The translations under genes were made by a program, and so were the position numbers. DNA of 64,000 nucleotides. It comes from Brachyhypopomus gauderio. Lineage: Eukaryota; Chordata; Actinopteri; Gymnotiformes; Hypopomidae. This document shows, piece by piece, positions 1 through 11,600 of the stretch. The notes under the pieces were generated by a model. It had not been told where the DNA came from and searched no databases. It saw nothing but the letters and a program-made list of their open reading frames with translations. Within the stretch, counting starts at the first letter, position 1; the number at the start of each line of letters is the position of its first letter. The DNA lies in NCBI RefSeq assembly GCF_052324685.1, contig NC_135214.1:25847124-25911123 (forward strand), given 5' to 3'.

Positions 1-666
1 CCTCATATGACTCCACACATAGTGAGACGTTAGAAGGTGTTTGGCTGGGGTCTGCTGTGAGGGGTACGGAGGTGCTGTGTGAAGTCACATCTTAGAGAGG
101 GCTGTGAAGCGCTCCCAGAGAAGAGCCCACGCTGTACTCCTGAACGGCCTGCAGGGGGCACTCACAGCTATTTGGATCAGCCTTCGTATTAACATTTAAT
201 ACTACATCTTTAAGAGAATCTGTATGGATTATTTTATAAAATAACAAATAATGTCACTTATGGAGTATGATAAATGAGCCGGATTTTCATTTGTCTTCCT
301 AAATACGTTTTGCCTTAATTAACTTTTTCACGAGTATGCAATGTAAAACATTACAGTTTTAAAAGCTAAAATATCAGTGTATATCTTGATAAAATAAGGT
401 GAAATATATAACAATTCACTTGTGAGCAATAAATGAATCAGCACTTTGTTTCAGAAAAAGAAGTTTATATATAACTATGTCTTTTCATAAACTATTTACA
501 TACACTATTTACATACATTCCCATGAAACAAAACCCAAATAAATTAAATCAATGCCAGTCACCTGCTGAAATACAACACTCATTCTCCGCTCTGAGCACA
601 TCAGCTATTGTAATGCAACAGCAGGACCCATCAGCAATTCAGCAAGACAGGAAGGCTGTAGGAGGG

Positions 667-668
<2 letters not shown>

Positions 669-715
<47 letters not shown>

Positions 716-716
716 C
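669..716. repeat. (TG)n microsatellite with GC-alternating end
   Basis: About 48 bp of alternating purine-pyrimidine, TG turning into GCGCGC, directly 3' of the stop codon of the 719-1811 gene. The remaining bases 1-668 show no exon I can support; they are AT-rich and unremarkable. Confidence 0.9.
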
Positions 717-718
717 TG

Positions 719-1811
719 CTATCTGTATGAGACTGTAATGAAAGGTGTGTGTAGAAGCCGAACCCCATAACTCTCACATGGTTGTGTGTTGGTGTGTGTT
801 GTGCTGCAGTGTAGGGCCAGTCCCATCTCCAGCGCTGCCTGTAGAGGGCGCTCTCCCCATTCCTCATTACCCTCCCCCCACGCAGCAGTAGCAGGCTTCA
901 GCAGGGCTGGGGTGATGTCCTGGGGCTCCAGCGCCCTGCTCAACCCCCCCACCCGCCGTATGTCCAGGAGCTGCCTCTCTGTGGACCTGCTGCTAAACAC
1001 ACGCTGCAGAGTCTGGAAGGCGAACAACAGGTCCACCCTCACCTCCAGCACACGGTCCCAGGTCCAGGACTGGAACCTACACGCACAAATACACCCAAAT
1101 TATTATGGAAGAGATGAGCAGAACCTGTGAGGAGACACAGTAACTACAGCCCTCCAGATCTCCCAGAAACACGCCTCACCTCGTGGGCAGATGACGCTTC
1201 TCCAGCGAGGGCAGCAGCGGATGCACGTTCAGGTTTTCGGGGTTTGAAATGTGGAGATGAATCTCGGCCCTCGTGATCGTCGCAGACAGCACGTCTTCAC
1301 TGAGCAGAAACTCTATGTTTGAGCCTAGGAGTTGAGAAAGCTTGTTAATGCTCACCGTAACGTTAACATCTTCAGTTTAACCATGAAGTCTCCATGTTTA
1401 ATACTGAACTGCGCTGAAGCAGAACTTACCGCCGACATCTCGACCTTGTAGTCCTTTAACGCTTCCGCACCGATATCCCTTCTGGCAGCACCGGTAAACC
1501 CGTCTAACGTAACGGAACAGGGGTTGCTCCGGGAACACGGGCCGACGAGGGACATCTCTAGACATGGGCGATATCTTCAGCCGATATAAATGGCTCCAGG
1601 TAGCAAAAGGAAAGTTTATTTCCGTCCATGGTGCAGACAGCAGGGAGCAATACTGCTGCTGGCCGCTCTCGGGTTCCTCCGGGCTCCTGCGCTCCTGTAC
1701 TGCTGAGAACCTCGGGATCCGTCCACGTAATGACAGACAGTGAAGACCCACAATAAAATACACGAACGTGAAAATACTAAAGCCGACCCACGTGTTCCGA
1801 AACATAGTCAT
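719..1811 (-). CDS. Unrecognised secreted protein, TGF-beta-propeptide-like, 294 aa
   Basis: Three coding exons (1430-1811, 1180-1324, 719-1076) join in phase with GT/AG sites to give 294 residues ending in TAG. Residues about 8-28 are hydrophobic and look like a signal peptide or signal anchor; a second ATG lies two codons in. The middle (SATITRAEIHLHISNP) and later part (RQLLDIRRV, LEPQDITPALL, then ALEMGLALHC and GVRLLHTPFITVSY) follow the order of strand motifs seen in TGF-beta family propeptides (AEL strand, LLDTR..., FDVTPA..., final LLV-type strand). No RXXR-plus-cysteine-knot ligand follows; the protein stops there. I do not recognise an ortholog, and the family assignment is inference from pattern only. 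The stop codon lies directly beside a TG/GC microsatellite, so the C terminus could vary between alleles. It lies in tandem with hps4 upstream, both on the minus strand. Confidence 0.6.
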
Positions 1812-2448
1812 CTCAAAACGTCCAACACGGACCAGCAGGTTAAGACGCCGATGTGCCGAGGCTCAGCCCGATTTATGGTGTGAAGCCACCCGGTCCGACA
1901 ATAGAGGTTCTGGTCGACTCCCCTCTCTCCTCCCCCCCCGGGGGCTGTAGGGCTGTTTAGCTGCCCATTAACACCCCCTGACTGGGGTAAATACAGCTGC
2001 ATAATGCGGCCTTCAGTATACAGCCACTAGTGCGTGTTATCTGGCCCCTTAATGACCCTAAAGTATACGAGGACCATTACCAACACAACACTCATTTGCA
2101 ACAGAAACCGCTCCAACTGAGAGGGTATAAAACCTTTTTCTTTACTACCGTCAGGTGACCCGGCGGACAATAGCACGCCGTACACGTCCTGTAAACGAAC
2201 AGACGGGTAACGGACACACGGGCACCTGGCGCCGCGCGGCATTCTAGTTTTACACCTTTTTAAAAACTTCGCTAACCCAATATAGTCTACACATTTTACG
2301 ACGTCGTCCAAGGACGCTGCGTTATTACGCATACGCGGTTTGTCCACTTTGTACGTTAAAAAACTTGTTTAACTTGGTATGAAGCGTTTGTTAGCGAGTT
2401 TACGCGGACAGCACAAATCCGTATACAAACAAATGATAATTAAACTCA
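1812..2448. other. Intergenic interval between hps4 3' end and the upstream-oriented orphan gene
   Basis: This holds the putative promoter of the 719-1811 gene near 1812-2000 and then the region beyond the hps4 polyadenylation signal. A 106-codon minus-strand open frame at 2027-2347 has no recognisable domain or supporting splice context, so I do not call it a gene. Confidence 0.5.
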
Positions 2449-2454
2449 TTTATT
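2449..2454 (-). promoter_or_regulatory. Candidate polyadenylation signal of hps4
   Basis: AATAAA on the minus strand about 370 bp past the hps4 stop codon, giving a short 3' UTR. It is a motif match only. Confidence 0.4.
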
Positions 2455-2819
2455 AGAAATACGTTATAAAATCAGTTATAAAACATGCTTTTATAGACGC
2501 TTTAACCAGTAAGAACCGCAAGCTCCACCTCCGTGAGGATCGCACGTGCGTAATGAGCTTCGCCTACTGTAGCTGCTGTGGTCAGAGACACCGCGTGCGA
2601 GCGGCTCATATGCAGCTTAATAACTGTTATAATACACTCTGAACTGTGGTTTCTCAGACAACAGGAAGTGCAACAAACTTGATTTACATATACCTAATGC
2701 ATAATCACAGATATGTATTATAATGTGCATTTGAGTTGTGTGTGTATCTCAAAGAGATGTGAGAACACATAATTTAAGCATAAATACGTAATACATAGCG
2801 GTCCGACAGCACGCAGTGC

Positions 2820-3122
2820 TCAAAGCAGGTTCACCCCGTGTTTGAGTAAGCGCCGCCGGGCTTTACTCGGTAGTGAAAAAGCGCTGTCCTGCACGCTCGG
2901 AATCCCAGAGTTCCTGGCAGATGCCCCCTGCTGGAGGAAGTAGGTCTCCTGCGCCGTTGTGCGAGTAGCATACACAGCACCGCTGGCATTCCTGCAATTG
3001 CAAATTTCCAACATTACAAAGTACCACCATTACAAAGTACTAACATTACAATCTCTCTGCAAGGCAGCACATATCTGACACAGATTAAGAGGACTCCACC
3101 TCCACTGAGTGAAAATGTAACA

Positions 3123-3210
<88 letters not shown>

Positions 3211-3352
3211 GACAATGGCTTCCTGCAGAGTGTCCATGTGGGAGAAATGTGAGTGCAGCAGGGCTGTAGCCTTCACAAAAGGATCCTGAGACCTGGAGTG
3301 GCCAGACACATTCGCTATCACACACACACATACACACACACACACAGCAACA

Positions 3353-3387
<35 letters not shown>

Positions 3388-6300
3388 CATATACACACAC
3401 ATGCACATATACATGCATACACACATACCAAACATTAATCACATAACAGTATTTCTATTAATACACAGTATTTCTATTAATACATTGACACTCCACACCC
3501 TGGTACTATACTCCACACCCTGGTACTACTCCATCCTGCCAAACAGGAGCCCCCACGTCAGACCTTACACAGCAATATCACCCTGTAGTACCTCCATAGC
3601 GTGCGTCACAACAACCTGGAGCATAGTGTATGTCTGTGTGTGTGTGTGAGAGAGAGAGAGTTTCTGAGTAAGACAGAGAGACTCACTGGTAAGAGTGTTC
3701 TGGATGCAGTCATAGTGAGTGAAGACATATGGCCCTTGGGCCCCTGGGGGTCCTAGTGGGCCTGGGAGTCCAGTGGAGGCTGTCCTTAGATGAGCCTCCA
3801 GCCCATTCAGAGACGCCAAACTACTGAAGCACTGCAGCAATCACACACACACACACACACCCATGGTGTACAACCTTGTCTCAAACAATCACACAAATCT
3901 CATTCTCAAACACACACAGGTCATCACAGAGGTCCTCACCACATCTTCCCTGTCGTCTGTGCTGAAGTGACGCTCCACCAACAGGGAGAGGACCAGACCT
4001 CTCACCCTGTGCTGATACAACAGCAGTGGCACCAGAGCTGCTTGTGAGGGGCTCCGATAGTCCCCACGCCTTTCCACCCCACTCACCTCCGTCTCCCTCA
4101 CCTCCGTCACCTCCCCCCTCACCTCAGTCACCTCATCGCTCACCTCCGTCACCTCCCCCCTCACCTCCGTCATGTCTCTGCTCACCTCCCCCCTCACCTC
4201 TGTCATGTCTCTGCTCACCTCCCCCCTCACCTCCGTCACCTCCCCCCTCACCTCCGTCATGTCTCTGCTCACCTCCCCCCTCACCCCCGTCATGTCTCTG
4301 CTCACCTTCCCCCTCACCCCCGTCATGTCTCTGCTCACCTCCCCCCTCACCTCCGTCATGTCTCTGCTCACCTCCCCCCTCACCTCCGTCACCTCCCCCC
4401 TCACCTCCGTCATGTCTCTGCTCACCTCCCCCCTCACCTCCGTCACCTCCCCCCTCACCTCCTCCCTCACTCCTTCACTCACTTCCTGGATGTGTTGGGC
4501 TGAACTGTCCTGCCCTGATGTGTTGCTTACTGTGACCTCTAAACCCTCTGCCTCTAAACCCTCTGCCTCATTCCTGTCATCCTCTGACCTGATGGGACTG
4601 CCACTTTCACACATAACGCTCTCTATGACCTTATATGGCAGGGTCCCATTTGGCAAGCTGTGGTCCTGTGAGTCAGAACGGGTTCTTTCTGTTTCACTCA
4701 TCATAGTGGAGTTAAGACTGCTGACTGTTGACGGGCACAGACTATAGGAAGCAGAGGAGGAGGAGGAGGGAGGGGAGGACATTGTCTGATAGACTGGAGG
4801 TGGACAGTAGGCGGAGTCTAATTCAGCAGGGTCCAGTTCAGTGGTTGGTATGTCAGAGAGAGTGCGTGAAAGCAGGCGGGTCTTTCTGGGCTGGTCCGGA
4901 GGTTGAGGAGTGCAATGACATCTGATGAAGCAAAAAGACACAGAAGCCTGAGAAACCTAAACTTACAACAATGTTGAGGTTCTGTTTGAACGCATCTGAT
5001 GTATTATTCACTCTCTGATCTCTGCATGATGTCATGATTTCTCTTACACATTATCCTACATTTCAGAGCAGGGTCACTGTGCTGTTTTCTGTTCTTCCAA
5101 TTGAGCTATAGAGTTGAAGACTAGTACCTGCAGGAGTTGTCCACTGGGTGGCACTGCAACACGTGTAGTTCAGAGGAGGTCAGGAATACAGTTGTTGTGA
5201 CTGTGCTGGAAGAAGGCGTGGCCCCAGACAAGCACACTCCATTGGCCAGCAGCCCGTCTTCCTGTGGAGGGGTGGGTCTAAGCTCTGGCACCAGGTACAT
5301 TTATTTTGGAACAGGTACGGCTATACTGGTTTGAGTGGCTGGTTTCTACCTGGCTGTAGGTCTCTGTCTCCTGCACCATCACCTTCCTTGTGAGCTCTGG
5401 AGGCATCTGTGTGCTCAGCACTCTGTACAGACACGCACACACACAGACAGACAGACAATATGCAGATTTATAATCACTGGAAGATCCCTGGTTGTGTTTT
5501 TCGAGACCCCACGGAAGTCCTTCACGGTATGGCAGAAGAAAACAGCATCATCAAGAAATTAGACAAATGTGTAAAGTTTGTATTATGCACCCACCTGCCC
5601 TGGTAGAGGAGGCAGCCTGCCAACACTAGAGGGCAGCGCTGACATGCCTGCAAGATGAGAGCTGCCTTCAACAGCAACAGGGGGTCAATCTGTGGGCAGC
5701 GCACAGAGGTAGAGCAGCAGACATCAGCTTCCGCACAGATAACACCATAAACAACAGATGCTGGAACGGTTACTTTTGCCTGCCACGTCAGACATACGCG
5801 TGTGGAGTCGACGGTATTCAGGCAGCTGAAGATGTGGTGCAGCTCAGTGGTGCCGCCCTGCAGGTGGGAGAGACAGCGTGCCCAACGCAGGGCCAGCTCC
5901 CCTCGGCTGTGCAGCTGCGTTGCAGAGACAAGTAGCAAAGTCATGGCGCCTTTGGGCCGACACAGCAAAATCATATCATTCAGAGGAGGACAAACCCACT
6001 TCTTGTTTCCTGATGCAGTAAGCATGCTGTTTTTAAGATATTTGGATGTTATTTATGACCATTTTAAGCTGTGATGTCACACTAATGTACAATTGCGGAG
6101 TGAACATTTTGGTGGATAAAGCACACAAGGGCAAGTCTGTCATGTCTGTCGTGCAGTCTGTCATTCAGTAAAGGAGTCTGTTAACCTTCCCACGGTCAGA
6201 CGAAGCATCACAGTTAAAACCAGGACAGAAGTGCAGATGTACCTGGTAGCTCTGCTGGACTGGGCCATTGTAGAAACAGAAAAGGTCAATGAGTTGATCC

Positions 6301-7619
6301 AGGAACTCACACACACTAATATCAGGAATTTCAGCAACACAGTTCAGCGCCTGACAGTGGGAAGAGAAAAGAGCACACTCACTCAAAGGCATAGTGTTAC
6401 ACCTGAACACACACTGGACACACTCACTCAAATGCATACTGTTACACCTTAACACACACACTGAACACTCTCACTCTAAGCCATATTGTTAAACCTGAAC
6501 AAACACACACTCCCTCAAAGTAATACTTTTACACCTGAACACACTCACTCTAAGCCATACTGTTACACCTGAACAAACACACTGAACATCTCTGCAGTAG
6601 TGCAGTGGCAGTACTGCTGGATTGGGGCACTGATCAAATGGTGGAGTTCTGGAACTGATTCAGTTTTGATTTTAAAAGGAATTTTAATTCTCAGAGTTCC
6701 TGGACAACTTGAATTTGTCCTGGATAACAAATCACAAAGTAGTACCATTAAATCAGTACATATACACACATCTCACATACATGCACACACACACAGGTGA
6801 AGAGTCCATACCCAGAGGAAAGGGTCTCTCATGCGAACAGCGTACTTGCTCTTACGCAGGCGAAGCAGGCGGACAGGCGAGCGTGACAGCTCCGACACAC
6901 AGCGGCTCACCCCAGCCAGCTGCCCACACAGCAGCTCCTGGTCCTCTAAAGGCGTCTGCAACCCCACAACACATCATGTGAATCCATCTTAATGTTTGTG
7001 TGACATTTTAACAGAAATTCTTGCTGTACTTTTTGAGAATATCTAACCTTCACCTCCGTGCTAATCTGCACTTCTAAATATCCTAATAAAGTATACATAC
7101 TTCAGCTTGGAGAGGATAATTGATGAACAGGCAGAAAAGCTGTTTAATATTTACGATCTAAACAAAACACGTTACATCTTCGGGGTAGAAATAGCATATC
7201 CCAGCCCGGGTGAGATCGCCCTCTTCCTGGACTTTTGAGCGATCGTACAGGAAGAAACAGCTGAACCTGAAAACGTGCGAAAAACGGACAAACATGAATG
7301 ACTCTTACGGAGAAACACAAAACTCGAACTCGATGCTGTGTTGGAAATGCGTCTCAAGTGCTAAACATTAACTGCATTTTAACAAGAACACACACACACA
7401 CACACACACACAGATACGACCTTTTCATGCACCCTGACCTGTGTCGGTACCGATACCATCCCCGCATTAAGACTCTTACATGTGCAGTCTCGTCACACAC
7501 CGGACCTGCGGCGCTGCAGGGGTCGTACCGGTACCTCCACACCAAACCTATCGCCTTCACGGCACTTGATGACACCACCTGCGCTCTCACCGTCGTGTTT
7601 CCGTACGTGCCTCGGCCAT
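2820..7619 (-). CDS. hps4: HPS4, BLOC-3 subunit (Rab32/Rab38 exchange factor complex)
   Basis: Twelve coding exons: 7591-7619, 7176-7266, 6812-6955, 6243-6350, 5798-5914, 5595-5689, 5350-5422, 5128-5261, 3940-4921, 3687-3831, 3209-3314, 2820-2991. All phases close, giving 731 aa (human 708). Diagnostic segments include [104 protein letters not shown] and the C-terminal LLKHGVNLL. The N-terminal third is the longin-type region. HPS4 pairs with HPS1 to form BLOC-3, which activates Rab32/38 on maturing lysosome-related organelles such as melanosomes. The short first exon (MAEARTETR) was chosen because its donor leaves two bases, as the next exon requires. Unusual features are an 11/7-residue tandem repeat at about residues 418-546 and a collagen-like [14 protein letters not shown] stretch near residues 612-626, which is not in the human protein as I recall it. 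Confidence 0.95.
3126..3208. repeat. (CA)n microsatellite forming the hps4 intron 11 donor
   Basis: About 83 bp of CA repeat abut exon 3209-3314, so the splice donor GTGTGT is itself the first repeat units on the minus strand. A second interrupted CA tract at 3320-3383 lies just upstream of the same exon's acceptor. Confidence 0.85.
4075..4460 (-). repeat. Coding minisatellite inside hps4 exon 9
   Basis: Units of 33 bp (11 codons, reading [11 protein letters not shown] and variants) are mixed with 21-bp units (EVTEVRG). All units are multiples of three, so copy-number change keeps frame. The encoded segment is acidic and basic with no aromatic residues, hence probably disordered or helical, and lies between the conserved N- and C-terminal HPS4 regions. 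Confidence 0.9.
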
Positions 7620-8248
7620 CGGCGGATGTGGACCACTCGGAGCACTCACACTGGGTCTCCGTCTTGTTCAGTAGCTGCGGCTCATGTTTCTCCGGGTCCT
7701 GCAGATCGGGACACCAGGCTGTAACTCCTACTGCCCACGGGCGTCGTCCAGTCCAGCGTTACACCAACGTGGAAGTCGCGTCTAGTTCTCAAACTGGGCT
7801 AATGGCAAATAGCGCACAAAACAGCTTCCTCTTCCTCATACATGTTATGATTGTAAACGTTTATAATTAAACGTTGTAGTTATACTGAACGTCATTAGTT
7901 GTGTTGATACACTCACCTGCACGCGCAGGGCGGCTCAGCAAACTCAGCAGTGCAGCCGCACCGATTCTTCAGCGAAGTAGCAATTAACGACTGATTCAAA
8001 TACGAATAAAACATGTACGCGAGTGCTTTAACATAGCATACACCCTTTTTCCTGCTAACATTTAACTTTTTTTTTCAAAACTTGTCGGACTTGGAAGAGG
8101 AATGCGGGTCACAAGAAAAGCGTCATGTGAGTCTCGTAAGGCGAGAACAGGGTCACGTGACTAACGAGAACGCGGCGCGCGTCGACCGTGCAGCGGCCAT
8201 GTGTAAGAAAAAAACTCAACACTGCTGGATTCAGTTATGGAATACGTG

Positions 8249-8254
8249 TTTATT
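8249..8254 (-). promoter_or_regulatory. Candidate polyadenylation signal of cox6a1
   Basis: AATAAA on the minus strand, about 200 bp past the cox6a1 stop. The 630-bp stretch between the hps4 start (7619) and here holds no other exon I can support and probably contains the hps4 promoter. Confidence 0.45.
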
Positions 8255-8450
8255 CTCATTTAAGGTTAAACAAGGTCATACAGTGGTCTTGGTATGAATA
8301 ACTTCATTAGCTGCTCATTCTTTAGAGCAGTGACCATTTCAACAGGCTGTGTGTAAAATGGAGGGATGGTGGTCCAGGTGTGGAAGCAGATCCAGACATT
8401 AAGAGAGGGGACAGAGCCCTCTGGTCCACGGAGATTAAGCTGTTCATGAT

Positions 8451-8550
8451 TCACTCTTCGTGGCCCTCGTAGCCGTCAGGCAGAGCGTTCACGTGGGAGT
8501 TGTGGAAGAGTGTCTTGACACCATCACCCCAGGGGAAACGCTGCAGAACG

Positions 8551-8601
<51 letters not shown>

Positions 8602-11600
8602 TTACTTAATACTAGGACAATTGAGCAAGAAATGCATCATTGGAGGCCATCATGCTTACTGTATGTAGGAGTATTTACCAGACAAAACAGAATATCTAAG
8701 GCAAACACTGGTATGTAGACATAGAAGCCTATAAACTCCATGCATTCAAAAACAGTACAGACCCCAGGGTCTGGCCTAGAACCCATTTGAGCTGATTCTG
8801 GATTATAAGCAATATTATTATAAACCCAATCAAATAAGTTCAGACAAGACAGGGAGTCATTGGTGCAGTGTGGATGGGGAGCAGACTTGTAGCGTTGGAT
8901 GGTGGAGCCTGCTTCTTACTACAAATATTCCAAAAAGCTTATATTGGTATGTAATCTTAAATCAGCAACCACATTAAGACCCCAGGTAAGTTTTATTCAG
9001 TTATGTTGATTTATGGCCAAGAGTAAACTGCTTTACATAAGAAAACATGTGCCTTCAGCAGTGGAGATGGAGAGTGTACGTGGCTGTAGATGCGCAGCAG
9101 AACACATTCGACCCAAGCCCTAACTCTAATGCGTAGTTTACGCACCTTGCTGCGGATGCGCAGGTGTGGGTAGGGGACGAACTCTGGTTGGTCGTGGCTG
9201 TGGTGCTGCGACTTCAGGAAGGCGTTCAGCATGCACACGCCGACTCCAGGCAAAGCCACCACGAAGGTCAGGATCTTCCATGTCTTTGCTTGAAAACAAC
9301 AAATAAACAAAGAAACAGTGAGGTTTGTGTGAACGTTAGCTAGATAACTAACCTACCCGTTTTACTGTGAAATGTCACCCTAGTAAAAACACTTATAGCC
9401 CAACCTAGGGGGCGATATGGGAAAAAATTGTATCACGACTTTTTTCATAAAATCACGATTTTGATTTTTTATCACAATCTTCCATGCAAAAATAAAAAAA
9501 AAAAAAAAAAAATTGGGGCTACAAAGCTTTCTTTTTAAGCAGATTTAAATGAATAATATTGCAATTTTCCATGTGCAAACATTGTAAACAAAAAATGTAA
9601 ACAACACACGTGACACTGTCATGTAGGGCTACGCCCCCCTCTCCTAGCTGTAACTCCGGTTTCCCTGTTCCTCGTGTCTGTTGTTCCCTGCTCCTTGAGC
9701 CCGTCTTGTTGTGTGTTTCTATGGTTTCCCCACATCTGCCACGCCCATGTCGTTATTGTCTTCACCTGTTTCCATAGTTGCCAGGTTTGCGGTTTTCACG
9801 CCAAATTGGGCTTGTTTGAAAATCCAGCCGCGGGTAAAAATTCTGGAGTCGCGGGGTGTGGTTTTTTGGCTACTTTTGAGTTGGGCCACCACGGGGGTTA
9901 CAAGTAAACACAAAGAATCGATCGCGATATAATTCTTAATTTGTCTCCATTTTAAACACTCGCCACCCCCCGTCAACTACTTTGGGCTAGTTTAGGCTGC
10001 TGAAGGATATTTTTGTAGGACCTGGCAACCCTGCCTGTTTCTAGTCTAGTTCAATGTATTTATAGTCCCCGTGTCTCCCATGTCGGTATCGGTTATTTTG
10101 TGCTACTTACCTGTTTATTCTCTTGCCTCGTTCGTGCTCTAGTGGATTTAACTGTTTCATTTTTGTCTTCATCGTAATTACGTTCAGCCTAGTCTTTGTT
10201 TCCCCTGCCTTGTTTTGTTCTTTGTGCCACCATGCCCGTTTATATTTCATGTTCGGACTGCCTACCTGTTATGACCCCTGCCCGGTATTACGACTCTGCC
10301 TTTGGAGTTCCATTCAATAAATCTCGCTCTCCTTAGCGTTTGTGTCTGTCTCCCTGCTCTGCGTCACGCAGTTCCTAACTGTGCGTTCACACCGAAAGCG
10401 ATAAAATCGCTCTCCGTCGCAGAGTCGCCAGCATTGAGTCGCGTGGGGGCGTGTCCAACATCACGCCTGCATGCAGCACGTGACAGATATGCAAATCACG
10501 TTTTTAAAGCAGGACGCAGTATTTATTTTAATCTATTGATTACAGGACATACGATTATAAAGGAGTGCGTGTATAAAACATAGTGTGTGTATAAAACACA
10601 TATAGTATATAAACCTAAAATGTTTATGTATTTTTTTTTACTTTTTACCCCAGACCCGAAGATCAAACAGGAATTTTAAAAATCATAACCAACAATCGGG
10701 TATACGCTAATTTATTGCAGATGTTTAACAAATGAACAGTATTCCCTCCAAAAATAAACATCGTAAAGTGCGGGACATCCAGAGACAGCCACTATTAATC
10801 TCTCCTCCATTTTGCAATCGGAACAAATAATCAGTAGGAACCAAAGTCAGAGGTGCGGTTTCGGAGGAGGGTGCAAACATACTTTCTGATTGGTAGTCGC
10901 CGCCGCGCGTCACTGCTCATTTGCATAAAGTTGAGCCAAGCTCAACTTGTTCGCGTCGCTCGAATCGCTCACTTCGCGTCGCGTTGCTGGGTGTCGCTCA
11001 CTCTCATTGAAAATGAATGACTTCCGGTCGCCGTGTCGCTCTCGGTGTGACGCACAGTTACACTGTTAAAGTGCACGATTGCACTAAATAGCACTTTAAA
11101 CTTAAAGTTAAATATTTATACATAGTCAAAATGATTCGATATAATTCGCTTTTTTATCACATTATTTAATGGTGGTTTATTTTCAAAATGCCCAATCTTA
11201 ACGTCTTCACGTTCTCTGTTTCGTGCTGGAATTACATTTGTTAACGTAATACAAGAGAACTGTTCAGACAGACAGATATTTGTTGTGAAACGAAGTAGTT
11301 ACAATTTCAAGCATTTTCAAGTAGGCTACTTAGCCTAAATTCCAGCACTTTTCAAGCCTGAAACACAAAGCAACATTAAAATTCGTCAAGTAAATGTTCC
11401 TTCCCCCGTTTTTGAGGGGTGTTTCTTTATACTACCACATATCGTTCGCACCAGGTGTGGCGGAGTCGCGCACTATGGTCACTTGTGAGACGGCTGCCCG
11501 CATTGTTTCACTTTCGGCATATTACTTGGGCTGTCTACGTCTCAAGTGATTGAATAAATTTGTTGTACTGGCATCGGACGTTTTCACGTGTTCTTTGCAC

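Noticed and set aside
2027-2347. 106-codon minus-strand frame between the orphan gene and hps4
   Set aside because: No recognisable motif, splice context or codon pattern; likely chance.
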